From positions 3,658,001 to 3,722,000 of the forward strand of contig AP019514.1 in NCBI GenBank assembly GCA_007182875.1: DNA of 64,000 nucleotides, in the 5' to 3' direction. The position numbers and the translations under genes are program-made. The notes beneath the pieces are model-generated. The model did not search any database and had not been told where the DNA came from. It saw nothing but the letters and a program-made list of their open reading frames with translations. This DNA comes from Vreelandella sulfidaeris (GTDB lineage: Bacteria > Pseudomonadota > Gammaproteobacteria > Pseudomonadales > Halomonadaceae). The first letter of the stretch is position 1, and each line of letters starts with the position of its first letter. Of the stretch, positions 31,607 to 42,877 are shown one piece after another.

Positions 31607-32510
31607 ATGGCATCGCTGAGCCAAATGAGCGACTACGAAATACGCCTAATCCGCATTTTTAAGACGGTGGTTGAGTGTGGCGGCTTTACAGCAGCTGAAA
31701 CGACACTCGGTATTAGTCGCTCGGCGATTAGCCAGCACATGAATGATTTAGAGGGACGACTGGGCTTTTCGCTCTGCCAGCGTGGGCGTGGTGGGTTTAG
31801 CTTAACCGAAGAGGGAAAGATATTTATCAGGCGGGGCTTACGCTACTCACCGCACTCGAAACCTTTAAAAGCGACGTTAACGCTCTGCACCAAACCATTA
31901 AAGGTGAACTGAATATCGGCATTACCGATAACTTAGTCACGCTACCGGCCATGCACGTTACCAATGCGTTGGCAGAGCTTAGCGCACCGGCACATGAAGT
32001 AACGTTACATATTTATATGGAGCCTTCTGATGCCATCATTCGAGGCGTGATGGATGGTCACTTACATGTCGGCGTGGTGCCCGCCGTGAACCTGCCCACC
32101 AGTTTAGAAACCCGACACCTCTATGACGAGCCTTCGTACCTTTACTGTGCAGCAGGCCATCCACTGTTTGCCAAGCACGATGACAGGCTCGGCTTTGCAG
32201 ATATCGCCCAATATGCCGCTATTTCGCCCCGTTATCCGCTACCCGCTGAGGCACGCCAGGTACATGATGCGCTCACGTTGCGCGCATCAGCATCCGACCG
32301 TGAAGGCGCCGCCTTTTGATACTTACCGGGCGCTTTATTGGCTTTTGCCTGAACACGTGGCTGCCCAGTGGGTAAGCCGCGGGTAAGATGCGGGCACTGC
32401 ATGCTGGCACACAACAGTATCGCATCCCGTTTGTGCTTATCACTCGCCATGACCGTCGCCCTAACCGAGTCGTCGACGCGTTTTTAAGTTTCGTAAGAAG
32501 CGCAGAGTAA
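31607..32510 (+). CDS. LysR-family regulator beside the pyrimidine catabolism genes (frameshifted)
   Basis: About 301 residues. HTH near the N-terminus: FTAAETTLGISRSAISQHMN followed by LEGRLGFSLCQRGRGGFSLT. The ligand-binding part ends LILTGRFIGFLPEHVAAQW and FVLITRHDRRPNRVVDAFL. AAGGA at 31596-31600 supports ATG 31607 rather than the GTG at 31604. Breaks near 31830, 32318 and 32382. It faces the convergent NCS1 gene and is closely similar in layout to the LysR at 57.7 kb, so it likely controls the nucleobase transporter and pyd genes; that is inferred from position. Confidence 0.88.
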
Positions 32511-32538
32511 AAGCTCGGCACTGAGCCGAGCTTTTATA
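32511..32538. terminator. Bidirectional terminator between LysR gene and NCS1 gene
   Basis: Perfect 9-bp stem AAGCTCGGC/GCCGAGCTT with loop ACTGA, followed on the plus strand by TTATATA and on the minus strand by TTTACTC. It starts immediately after the LysR stop codon and 41 bp before the end of the convergent transporter gene. Confidence 0.85.
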
Positions 32539-32578
32539 TAAACCGTGGTTACGTAAACCTTACCCTATAACAGGCGAT

Positions 32579-34088
32579 TTATGGTTGCTCGGTTACCTCG
32601 CTGACCATCATCGGCGCAGGCCCCGCCTGTGGCGATGACGCCAATATTCGGCTTGCCACGTAGTAAACAATGGCCCCGAGCGCCGAGCCGGTGAACCAAC
32701 CATAGTCATAGAACCAGTTCATGGTGCCCGTTAGCAATGACAGTAGGGTGAGCGCTACCGGCACACCAAAGGCGATAAAACCGGCAATATTGATAGCAGG
32801 GTAAGCATGGTCATCCATATAAAGACTAGGCACATCCAAACGCTGCTTTTAATTAAGAAGTAATCCACTGCCATAATCCCGGCGATGGGACCTAACAGAC
32901 TTGAATAACCGAGTAACCAATTGGAATACATCTGTTCAAGAGAAACTCCCGGAGGAATAAGCCCTGCTTTTGCAGCAGATCGTAGCCCATCAACAAGACA
33001 CCCACCGCGCCAGTCATCAGCACACCACGCGTCTGGTTAATCAATTTGGGCGCAATATTCTGAAAATCATTGGTAGGCGACACGATATTGGAGGCCGTAT
33101 TGGTCGAGATAGTGGCGATAATGATCAGCAACATCGCCATCACTACCCAGAAAGGGCTGTCGATATAGCCAATCAGCCGCACTGGGTCAGCAACAGTTTG
33201 GCCCACCAGCGTTTCAGACGCCGCTGTTAATACCACCCCTAGCGCGGCAAAAGAACATGGTTAGCGGCAAACCGATTACCTGTCCGACGATCTGGTCTTT
33301 TGGCTTTTGGCAAAACGACTGAAATCAGGAATATTCAGCGATAATGTCGCCCAAAACCCACCATGGCGGTTAAGCCTGCGAAGAAGTAGCCGTACACTGA
33401 GGCCCCTTCAGGGCGCGAAGGCGGCTGCGCTAACAGCTCGGTCATCGACATGTTTGGCCACGCCCATACCATAAGCCCCACGCCAACGGCTAACAGCAAT
33501 GGTGCCGCTAGGGTTTCCAACCACTTAATTGATTCCGCTCCGCGAATTACCACGTAAAGGTTCATCGCGCCGAACACAAAAAGCCGATGACTTCCCCGAT
33601 GCCACCAAGCGCTGCCCAGGCAGGCACAAGTTCAGATAGCAGTAGATGAATTGCCAACCCACCGAACATGGTTTGAATACCAAACCAACCACAGCCGACT
33701 AATGCGCGCACCAGGCAAGGTACGTTAGAACCTAATATACCGAATGAAGAACGCAGTACTACTGGAAAGGGAATGCCAAACTTGGTGCCTGGAAATGCAT
33801 TCAAGGTAAGCGGGATGAGTACAATCACGTTGGCCAGCAAAATTGCGAATAATGCTTCCCCACGCTCAAGCCAAAGTAGGCAGTTAACACGCCACCCAAC
33901 GTGTAGGTAGGCACGCAGATCGACATCCCGACCCACAGTGCGGCGATGTTCCACTTCGTCCAGGTTCGCTCACTCGCCTGGGTAGGTGCAATATCCTCAT
34001 TAAAGCGTGAACTACCGCTTACATCGTTGCCTACATCAAGCTCTATCAGCCCACCCCGATCCACCATCTGAGAGGTTATTTTCGTCAT
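32579..34088 (-). CDS. NCS1-family nucleobase:cation symporter (multiple frameshifts)
   Basis: About 503 residues with roughly twelve hydrophobic segments, e.g. WNIAALWVGMSICVPTYTLG, LFAILLANVIVLIPLTLNAF, VRALVGCGWFGIQTMFGG, FWATLSLNIPDFSRFAKSQK and YSSLLGPIAGIMAVDYFLIK. The motifs NIPDFSRFAKSQ, PFPVVLRSSFG and GPIAGIMAVDY are typical NCS1 transporters for uracil, hydantoin or allantoin. Breaks near 33870, 33575, 33350, 33255 and 32915-32945. It diverges from the pyrimidine-degradation operon across a 530-bp gap, so uracil, thymine or a dihydropyrimidine is the likely substrate. Confidence 0.88.
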
Positions 34089-34618
34089 TGGTCTCTCCTA
34101 AGTGTTATCCGCTTCCCAGAAACCCTCACGGTCTGAGGTTGTTTTAAGCAATAAGCATGCCGACACACCCGCTGCCAGCACTTAACCTATTGATCAAAAC
34201 TGTCTTCCAGGACAAGAATTTTATTTTATCATTTTATTACTGCTCTTTAGCCAACTTAATAACTGACGGACTAAAGAAGGCTAGATCAAAAAATATTTGC
34301 ACCAACTTTAAGCGTTAAACATAACCTTAAACCCCTCAAATTTAAGTTAACTATTTGTTTATTAAAAATAATAAAAAACACGAAAACAGTGCAACGCTTC
34401 ACCATATTAGTGAAAAGTCGGTTATAAAATAAGAAAGTTAAATCAACTCAATGGGTTAAATAGCATTTTAAAAACAACACAATAACTTGCTAAAACACTC
34501 ATCCTGACGATACTTTCCTAAAAGCTGACACAACAGACAACTTTAGAACTCAACCTAAACAACAATATATTCATAACCGCTAATACCAAGAATCAACACA
34601 AATAAGAGGGAGCGTCTA
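34089..34618. promoter_or_regulatory. Long AT-rich divergent regulatory region
   Basis: 530 bp without a gene between the NCS1 transporter and the beta-ureidopropionase gene. From about 34200 to 34600 it is strikingly AT-rich compared with the flanking coding DNA, with runs such as ATTAAAAATAATAAAAAACA. It must hold both divergent promoters; the pyd operon ribosome site AGAGGGAG is at 34605-34612. A TGTC/GACA dyad at about 34202-34215 is a weak candidate regulator site. No ORF or RNA gene is evident. Confidence 0.6.
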
Positions 34619-35482
34619 ATGCAAAGATGAAAATCGGCCTGATTCAGATGGGCCTTAAAACCAGCACCGACATGGAACCAGCCTCTATTCGCGACGCCAT
34701 GAACGAAGCGCACCTACCGATGATTCAGCAAGCAGCCGAACAAGGCGTACAGGTATTGTGCTTTCAGGAAGTGTTCAACCAACCCTACTTCTGCCCCAGC
34801 CAGGATGGAAAATGGTACGCCGCCGCCGAGCGCGTGCCGGAAGGCCCCACCTGCCAAATGATGCAAAACTCGCCGCCGAGCACCGCATGGTCATTATCGT
34901 GCCGGTGTACGAGGAAACCGAGACGGGCGTTTACTACAACACCGCGGCGGTCTTCGATGCCGACGGCAGCTACCTGGGCAAGTATCATAAAACCCATATT
35001 CCCCAAGTGGCCGGTTTCTGGGAAAAATTCTTCTTCAAGCCCGGCCAATCCAACTGGCCGGTGTTCGATACCGCCTACGGCAAGATCGGCGTGTACATCT
35101 GCTACGACCGTCACTTCCCCGAAGGCTGGCGGGCATTGGCGCTGAACGGCGCAGAAGTGATCTTCAACCCCTCCGCCACCGTGGCCGGGCTATCCCAATA
35201 CCTGTGGGAATTGGAACAGCCCGCTTCCGCCGCCGCCAACGGCTGCTTTATCGCCGCTATCAACCGCGTAGGCACCGAAGCACCGTGGAATATCGGCAAC
35301 TTTTACGGCTCCAGCTACATCGTCAACCCGCGCGGCAAGATCGAAGCCCAGGCCAGCGACACCGACGACGAATTACTGGTACACGAGATCGATTTGGATA
35401 TGGTGCGCGAAGTGCGCAATAACTGGCAGTTCTTCCGCGACCGCCGCCCGAAACTTACACCCGCCTCACCGACGGCGAGTAG
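34619..35482 (+). CDS. Beta-ureidopropionase (N-carbamoyl-beta-alanine amidohydrolase; frameshifted)
   Basis: About 287 residues, nitrilase superfamily. Catalytic triad visible: Glu in LCFQEVFNQPY, Lys in GKYHKTHIPQ, Cys in IGVYICYDRHFPEG. It hydrolyses N-carbamoyl-beta-alanine to beta-alanine, CO2 and ammonia, the last step of reductive uracil degradation. The SD AGAGGGAG is ideally placed for ATG 34619, which becomes in frame (MQKMKIGLIQMG) if the A run at 34623-34625 gains a base; otherwise ATG 34627 starts it. Other breaks near 34864 and 35449; the true end is RRPETYTRLTDGE with TAG at 35480. Confidence 0.93.
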
Positions 35483-35514
35483 CCCAGTTAATAAATCCGG
35501 TTGTTCAAAGATAG

Positions 35515-36964
<1,450 letters not shown>

Positions 36965-37004
36965 TCCCGGCCCCACCGAAGCACAGAGCAATGGAGAAAC
37001 GACC

Positions 37005-38382
37005 GTGACCCATTCACTTGATCACCTGCCCAGCGCAAAGAGGTCGGCACCTACGACCCAGCGACGTTGGCAAATAATTTCAGCGACCTTCATCCACCGC
37101 TGACGCCGCGCCAGGCCATCATCGAAAGCCAGCGTTGCCTCTACTGTTATGACGCGCCCTGCGTCGAGGCCTGCCCGTCGGACATTGATATTCCGAGCTT
37201 CATTCGCCAGATCAGCGAAAACAACATCAACGGCGCGGCGGAGACCATCCTGGAAGCCAACATCCTGGGCGGCAGCTGCGCCCGGGTGTGCCCTACTGAA
37301 ATACTTTGCGAACGCAGCTGCGTGCGTAACCACGACGCCGAATGCCAACCGGTGCTGATTGGTTTGCTACAGCGCCACGCCACGGATCATATGCAGTTTG
37401 ATAGCCACCCCTTTAAGCGCGCCGCCAGCACTGGCCGCCACATCGCCGTGGTAGGTGCCGGGCCTGCGGGGCTCTCCTGCGCGCATCGCCTGGCGATACT
37501 CGGCCATCAGGTGACCATCTTCGAGGCCGAGCAAAAGCCCGGCGGGCTGAACGAATACGGCATCGCCCGCTACAAGATGACCGATGATTTCGCCCGTAAA
37601 GAAGTCGAGTTTCTGCTTGAGATCGGTGGCATCGACATCCAGTACGGCCAGCGCCTAGGCGATCACCTCACCCTCGATACGCTGCGCCAGCAATACGATA
37701 GCGTTTTCCTGGGCCTCGGTCTGGGTGCCAGCCGCGCTTTGGCGCTCACAGGAGAAGACGCTCCTGGCCTGATGCCCGCGGTGGCTTACATCAAAACCCT
37801 GCGTCAAAGCGATGACTTAGGCAGCCTCGCCGTGGCGAAACGCTGCATCGTGATTGGCGCAGGCAATACCGCCATCGATATGGCCACACAAATGGCGCGT
37901 CTGGGCGCTGAGGAAGTCACGCTTATCTACCGCCGGGGCATCGAAGCGATGTCGGCCACCGACCACGAACAGGAGATCGCCAAGGCCAACGGTGTGCGCA
38001 TGATCACCTGGGCACAGCCCGACGAGATTCTGTTAGATGAGCAAGGCCGAGTGGCGGGCATGCGCTTTGCCAACACCGCTGAGCAGGAAGGCCGCTTAGC
38101 GGCCACCGGGGAGACCTTTGAGGTCATCGGGAATGCCATTTTCACCGCCATCGGCCAGGGCTTCGAGGGCGAAAGTTTGCGTGACGCCACCGCTTCTGAA
38201 CTCGCCCGGGACGGCGAGCGCATCCATGTGGATGAGATGTTTCAAACCTCACTGCCCAACGTTTACGCCGGGGCGACTGCGTAAAACCCGGCCAGGATCT
38301 CACCGTGCAAGCCGTGCAGCACGGCAAGCTGGCCGCCCACGCCATTCACCAAGCGCTTGCCGCCCACCAGGAGGCCGCATGA
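37005..38382 (+). CDS. preT: NAD-dependent dihydropyrimidine dehydrogenase subunit PreT (frameshifted)
   Basis: About 459 residues. N-terminal Fe-S part CLYCYDAPCVEACPSDID with SCARVCPTEILCERSC; FAD motif AVVGAGPAGLSCAHRL and NAD(P) motif CIVIGAGNTAIDMATQMARL. It accepts electrons from NAD(P)H and passes them to PreA. The GTG at 37005 follows GGAGAAACGACC and reads VTHSLDHLPS; a base is missing near 37035. The second break near 38278 gives the end VKPGQDLTVQAVQHGKLAAH. Its stop overlaps the start of preA (ATGA at 38379). Confidence 0.93.
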
Positions 38383-39716
38383 ACACGACGCCTTTCAACA
38401 CGCTCTCTTTCCAGGCAAGAAAACAGTGGCGACAGCGTCGTCAACGGCGTTGATCTGTCGGTGAATTTTGCCGGTATTAAAGCCCCAATCCGTTCTGGCT
38501 GGCTTCTGCACCGCCCACCGACAAAGCCTACAACGTAGTTCGCGCCTATGAGGCCGGCTGGGGCGGGGTGGTATGGAAAACCCTGGGCGAAGAGCCTCCG
38601 GCGGTGAACGTCTCCTCGCGCTATTCGGCCCATTATGGCAAAACCGCGAGGTAATCGGCTTTAACAATATCGAGCTGATTACCGACCGTTCGCTGGAGAT
38701 CAATCTAAAAGAAATCACCCAGGTGAAGAAGGACTGGCCCGACCGCGCGCTGATCGTCTCGATTATGGTGCCCTGCAACGAGGAGGCCTGGGCATATATC
38801 CTGCCGCTAGTGGAAGCCACCGGCGCAGACGGCATTGAGCTGAATCTAGGCTGCCCCACGGCATGCCGGAGCGCGGCATGGGCGCAGCAGTTGGCCAAAA
38901 CCCCGACCTGATCGAGAAAGTCACCTACTGGTGCAAAAAGCACTACTCCAAGCCGGTGATTGTCAAACTCACGCCTAACATCACCGATATCCGCGTGGGC
39001 GCCCAGGCGGCCCTTAGAGGTGGTGCAGATGCGGTATCGCTGATCAACACCATCAATTCGATCACCAGTATCGATCTCGACAACATGGTCGCCAAGCCCA
39101 CCGTCGGTCATCAAAGCACCCACGGCGGCTACTGCGGCAGTGCCGTGAAGCCTATCGCGATGAACATGGTGGCGGAAATCGCCCGCGACCCGGCCACGCC
39201 AACGCTACCCATTTCCGGCATTGGCGGTATTTCCACCTGGCGGGATGCGGCGGAATTTATCGCACTCGGCGCGGGCAGCGTGCAGGTGTGTACCGCGGCG
39301 ATGCTCAACGGCTTTCGCATTGTGGAAGAGATGAAAGACGGCCTTTCCCGCTGGATGGCGGAAAAGGCTACGACTCAATTGAGGCGTTCTCGCGCAAGGC
39401 GATCCCCCAGACCACCGACTGGAAGCATCTGGATATCAACTTCAAGACCATCGCCAAGATCGACCAAGACCTGTGCATCGAGTGCGGCCGCTGCTATATC
39501 GCCTGCGAGGATACCTCCCACCAGTCGATTGCCAAGCTCACCGAGCAGGGCGGCGCACGCCGCTACGAAGTGATCGAGGACGAGTGTGTAGGCTGCAACC
39601 TATGCCAGATCACCTGTCCGGTAGAAAACTGCATTACGATGGTGCCACAAGAAACTGGCCAACCCTTCCTGGCTTGGGATAACGACCCACGTAACCCCTT
39701 CCGCGCTGCCTCTTAA
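38379..39716 (+). CDS. preA: NAD-dependent dihydropyrimidine dehydrogenase subunit PreA (multiple frameshifts)
   Basis: About 446 residues. FMN-binding barrel segments: FWLASAPPTDKAYNVVRAYE, GWGGVVWKTLGEEPP, MVPCNEEAW, GIELNLGCPHGMPERGMGAA and GIGGISTWRDAAEFI; C-terminal ferredoxin part CIECGRCYIACEDTSHQSI and CVGCNLCQITCPVENCI. It reduces uracil and thymine reversibly with PreT. Breaks near 38425, 38485, 38648 (none confirmed), 38862 and 39368. The last gene of the pyd operon; a strong hairpin follows at 39734. Confidence 0.93.
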
Positions 39717-39733
39717 TTAACGCCGGGTAAAAC

Positions 39734-39764
39734 GCCACCGCCCCCACTGAGTGAGGGCGGTGGC
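39734..39764 (+). terminator. Hairpin after preA, probable terminator
   Basis: Ten-bp perfect stem GCCACCGCCC/GGGCGGTGGC with an 11-nt loop containing CACTGAGTG, 17 bp after the preA stop. Only CACTCTC follows, not a T-run, so termination may be Rho-assisted or the hairpin may protect the mRNA 3' end. Confidence 0.6.
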
Positions 39765-39810
39765 ACTCTCCGCAACATGATGTTCCTTCATAAAGTAACG
39801 ACAAAACACC

Positions 39811-39859
39811 ATTTTCTTGAGAATATGAGAAAATATCGCATATAAAACTTTTTCTCATA
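39811..39859. promoter_or_regulatory. Overlapping inverted repeats upstream of the binding-protein gene
   Basis: TATGAGAAAA (39824-39833) and TTTTCTCATA (39850-39859) are perfect 10-bp inverted arms 16 bp apart. ATTTTCT (39811-39817) also pairs with AGAAAAT (39828-39834). The element lies 12-60 bp before the ATG at 39872 in AT-rich DNA, where a promoter and operator would be. An iron regulator such as Fur is a guess prompted by the gene type; the sequence is not a good Fur box. Confidence 0.5.
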
Positions 39860-39871
39860 AAAGGAAGCACA

Positions 39872-40751
39872 ATGAAGTTACCGACCATCACCACCGCTGT
39901 CGCCACCACCGCTGCCGTTACCTTGCTGTGTTCAGCCGTCAGCGCTAACGCCGACCAGCGTATCGCCACTTTTGATTTAGGTAGTTTGGATACCCTTGAT
40001 GCCCTCGGGTTAAGCGAGCAGGTGGTAGGTGTGCCAAAAGCCAGCTTGCCTACCTACCTTGATCAGTACGCCGAAGAGACCTACACCGATATCGGCGGCT
40101 TACGTTCGCCGGATATGGACGCCATCAGTGAGAGCGAACCTAGCCTGATTCTCTACACCGGCCGCCAGGGCGATTGGGAAACCGAGCTTGGCGAAATCGC
40201 CCCCTGCTTAATACCAGCCTGCAAGGTGACGATTATTTAGCCGCTTTTGACGCCAATGTACGCGAGCTGGCCAGCCGCTTAGGCGCGGATAGCGACGCGG
40301 AAGAGGCGCTTGAAATTCTGCACGCTGAGATTGAGTCCCAGCGCGAAGCGCTGAGTAACGCCCTCGCACGCTGGTCGTGACTCATAACGGCGGTAACCTG
40401 ATGCTCAATCAGCACCCCGTGGTGCACGAAGTGCTGGAGATAGACGCCCTTGAGATGCCCGACAGCGTCACGTCGGAAAAGCGTGGCGAACGTACGTTTA
40501 CACCGCTTTCTGCTGATGCCATTTCCGAAATTAATCCAGACGTTGTATTAGTGGTTGACCGCAGCGCAGCGATTGGTGATGAGCCCGCCGATGCGGATGC
40601 GTTAACCCAAGCACTGTCAGACGCTGGTGCCGAAAAAGCGCAGGTGGTGATGCTGACCCCGGCGCTCTGGTATCTATCCGGCGGCGGTCTGCAGAGTTTG
40701 CGTCTACAGATTGAAGAAGTCTCTTCAGCACTAAACACGACAGCTAACTAA
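39872..40751 (+). CDS. Siderophore-type ABC transporter substrate-binding protein (two frameshifts)
   Basis: About 293 residues. Signal peptide KLPTITTAVATTAAVTLLCS with cleavage near SANA-DQ; then the periplasmic binding fold of class III iron-chelate proteins: IATFDLGSLDTLDALGLSEQ, VVGVPKASLPTYLDQYAEE, YTDIGGLRSPDMDAISESEP and LILYTGRQGDW. C-terminal half: EINPDVVLVVDRSAAIGDE. Breaks near 40200 and 40370. No permease or ATPase lies next to it, so it must work with a transporter elsewhere or have another role. Start chosen by AAGGAAGC upstream of ATG 39872. Confidence 0.85.
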
Positions 40752-40761
40752 GCGCTCACAA

Positions 40762-40789
40762 AAATACCCCCCTCTTTACGAGGGGTATT
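40762..40789 (-). terminator. Terminator of the second MCP gene
   Basis: On the minus strand AATACCCCTC/GAGGGGGGTATT form a stem around GTAAA, followed by TTTTTG. It is 60 bp beyond the MCP stop. On the plus strand it also follows the binding-protein stop by 11 bp, so it may act in both directions, though the plus-side T-run is absent. Confidence 0.75.
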
Positions 40790-40794
40790 GCAGC

Positions 40795-40842
40795 CTAAGT
40801 AGCGAGAAATCTAAGTAGCGAGCAATCTCAATGGCGAGAAAC
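40795..40842. repeat. Three 16-bp imperfect tandem repeats
   Basis: CTAAGTAGCGAGAAAT (40795-40810), CTAAGTAGCGAGCAAT (40811-40826) and CTCAATGGCGAGAAAC (40827-40842). They fill the gap between the terminator and the MCP stop codon. Confidence 0.85.
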
Positions 40843-40848
40843 GCTAGC

Positions 40849-42544
40849 TTAGAAAGCTTCCCAATCATCCTCGACGCTACTCTTCGCTGGGCTGCTTGCT
40901 TGAGTACGCGACGCCGGACGCAAAAGCGCGGGCTGTTGAGATGAATGCTGTAGCGAATTTTTAGACGAGGTTAGTGGGGCCTGTTGAGTACGGCTCTCCC
41001 CTTCCGCTAAACGGAAGGCTGCAACCACACTTTCAAGCCTTGCCGCCTGGTCTTCCAGCGAGCTTGCGGCTGAAGAGGCTTCCTGTACCAGCGCTGCATT
41101 CTGCTGGGTCACCTCATCCATCTGGGCAACCGCCTGGTTGACCTGCTCAATGCCCGAACTCTGCTCCTGAGAAGCGGCTGATATTTCGTCCATAATGTCG
41201 GTCACACGACGCACCGAAGAGACCACTTCGCGCATCGTTGCACCGGCGCTCTCGACTAATACTGATCCCTCTTTTACCTGGTTTGACGATGCATCAATCA
41301 GTGCTTTGATCTCTTTAGCCGCATCGGCACTGCGGCTCGCCAGGTTGCGTACTTCACTGGCCACGACCGCAAAGCCACGGCCTTGCTCGCCCGCTCGTGC
41401 TGCTTCCACCGAGGCATTGAGTGCCAGAATATTGGTTTGAAACGCAATAGAGTCGATGACGCTGATAATATCGGTGACTTTTGTGAGCTATCGGAAATAC
41501 CATGCATCGTGGTAATAACTTGTTCGACGACTTCGCCACCTTGAACGGCCGTGCTGGAAGCATCGTTGGCCAGTTGGCTCGCCTGGCGGGCATTATCGGC
41601 ATTCTGTTTTACCGTGGCGGTTAACTGCTCCATGCTGGCGGCGGTTTCCTGCAGCGATGCTGCCTGCTGCTCAGTGCGTGACGATAAATCCGCATTACCA
41701 CTGGCAATTTCTCGCGCGCCGATATGAATCGAACCACTGCTGTCGCGCACTTCCGACACCGTTCTGGCCAAGCCACTCTGCATATGTTGCATGGCACTAA
41801 ACAGCTTACCTATCTCGTTACGCCCACGGTCACTCACTTTACCCGACAAGTCGTTCTGGGCAATACGCTCAAAGTGAGTAACCGCCTCATTTAACGGTTT
41901 TACAATCGATCCCACCATGGCGATACGAACAAACAGAACCATTAACGCTGCAATTAACAACACCGCTAAATCAATATAGCCAATCAGCTGCATATCATTT
42001 TCATAATCGGCAACCATTAGGCCGTTTTGTTCAGCCATGTAGTTGTTATAAGCAGTACTCGCCTCTATAAACTGCTGGTTTAAATCGCTGGCAGACTCCC
42101 TTGCATTGCTAAACGCCTCGTCATCGCCTGCGGCCAATGCCGCTTCTTGAGGCGTCAGTCCCTGCTCCACCAAGCGCTGAAAGCTGGTAATCAAGGTTTC
42201 CAAAAGAGGTGTCTGAGCACCGATTAACTCGAGTTCGGCAAAGTACTTCTGAGCCTCCTCTTGCATGTCCTGAGCTTCATCCAAGTAATTACTGGCTTTG
42301 CGAACATCGCCTTCATAACTCGCGACAAAGTTATTCATATAAAGAGCTGTGCGTTCGCAATCGACAGTTGACCACGGTTAACCGAGCGCATTTGATCTGC
42401 GCCACGGTCGACCTCACTAAGCGACGAGCTACCCTCTTCGTCTGCTCGGTAACCGAGAAACGCAATAATTATTATTAATAGTGAAAAATTACCAAAAAGC
42501 GTTAAGCTCGTTTTAATTGAGATATTACTAAGTACACGGTTCAT
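40849..42544 (-). CDS. Methyl-accepting chemotaxis protein with C-terminal CheR tether (two frameshifts)
   Basis: About 565 residues. TM1 [20 protein letters not shown], a periplasmic four-helix-type sensor of about 160 residues, TM2 [24 protein letters not shown], and a signalling domain with adaptation helices ([20 protein letters not shown]) and the conserved hairpin [20 protein letters not shown]. The protein ends DDWEAF; WEAF matches the xWxxF pentapeptide that recruits CheR/CheB in Tar/Tsr-type receptors. Breaks near 42340 and 41480. A near-consensus sigma-28 promoter precedes it, so it probably serves the flagellar chemotaxis pathway, unlike the MCP at 3 kb. Confidence 0.92.
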
Positions 42545-42598
42545 TATGAGGAATGCCTTCAGGCTAGTATATTAGCTATTGGCAATTTATTGAATCTA

Positions 42599-42615
42599 GC
42601 TGGAAACGTTCCAGC
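42599..42615. repeat. Palindrome in the MCP leader
   Basis: GCTGGAA-ACG-TTCCAGC, 7-bp perfect arms around 3 nt, about 55 bp upstream of the MCP start and downstream of its sigma-28 promoter. It could be an mRNA hairpin or an operator. Confidence 0.6.
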
Positions 42616-42660
42616 GGCTTTAGATTAACTAAAATTTGCCGTTTTTGTCTTGAAATATGT

Positions 42661-42687
42661 GTATCGGCTTGGAAACTATAGACTTTA
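42661..42687 (-). promoter_or_regulatory. Sigma-28 (FliA) promoter of the second MCP gene
   Basis: On the minus strand: TAAAGTCT, an 11-nt spacer, then GCCGATAC. This matches the FliA consensus TAAAGTTT-N11-GCCGATAA at 14 of 16 positions with exact spacing. The start would lie about 110 nt before the MCP ATG at 42544. The rest of the 333-bp gap 42545-42877 holds the leader palindrome, AT-rich DNA and the terminator of the RND gene. Confidence 0.85.
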
Positions 42688-42820
42688 GTTTTATTTAAAT
42701 AATTATTTTCATTATTTCATTGGTGAAATCAAGGCGCTTTGTAAGGGAGAGCGTCAGTCCGAGACACTGAATACCGGAGGATATAGCAGTGATAATTGCA
42801 AAGCAGATCGGTAAAGGAAT

Positions 42821-42856
42821 CTCCACCGGTATGGCTTAACAAAGCCACCAGTGGAG
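42821..42856 (-). terminator. Hairpin after the RND permease gene
   Basis: On the minus strand CTCCAC/GTGGAG ends pair around further complementary blocks (GGT/ACC, GGC/GCC) with a TTTGTTAA loop, 22 bp after the permease stop. A short T-containing stretch (ATTCCTTTACC) follows. Probable terminator. Confidence 0.55.
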
Positions 42857-42877
42857 ATAACGGAGGGCTTTTCGGGG

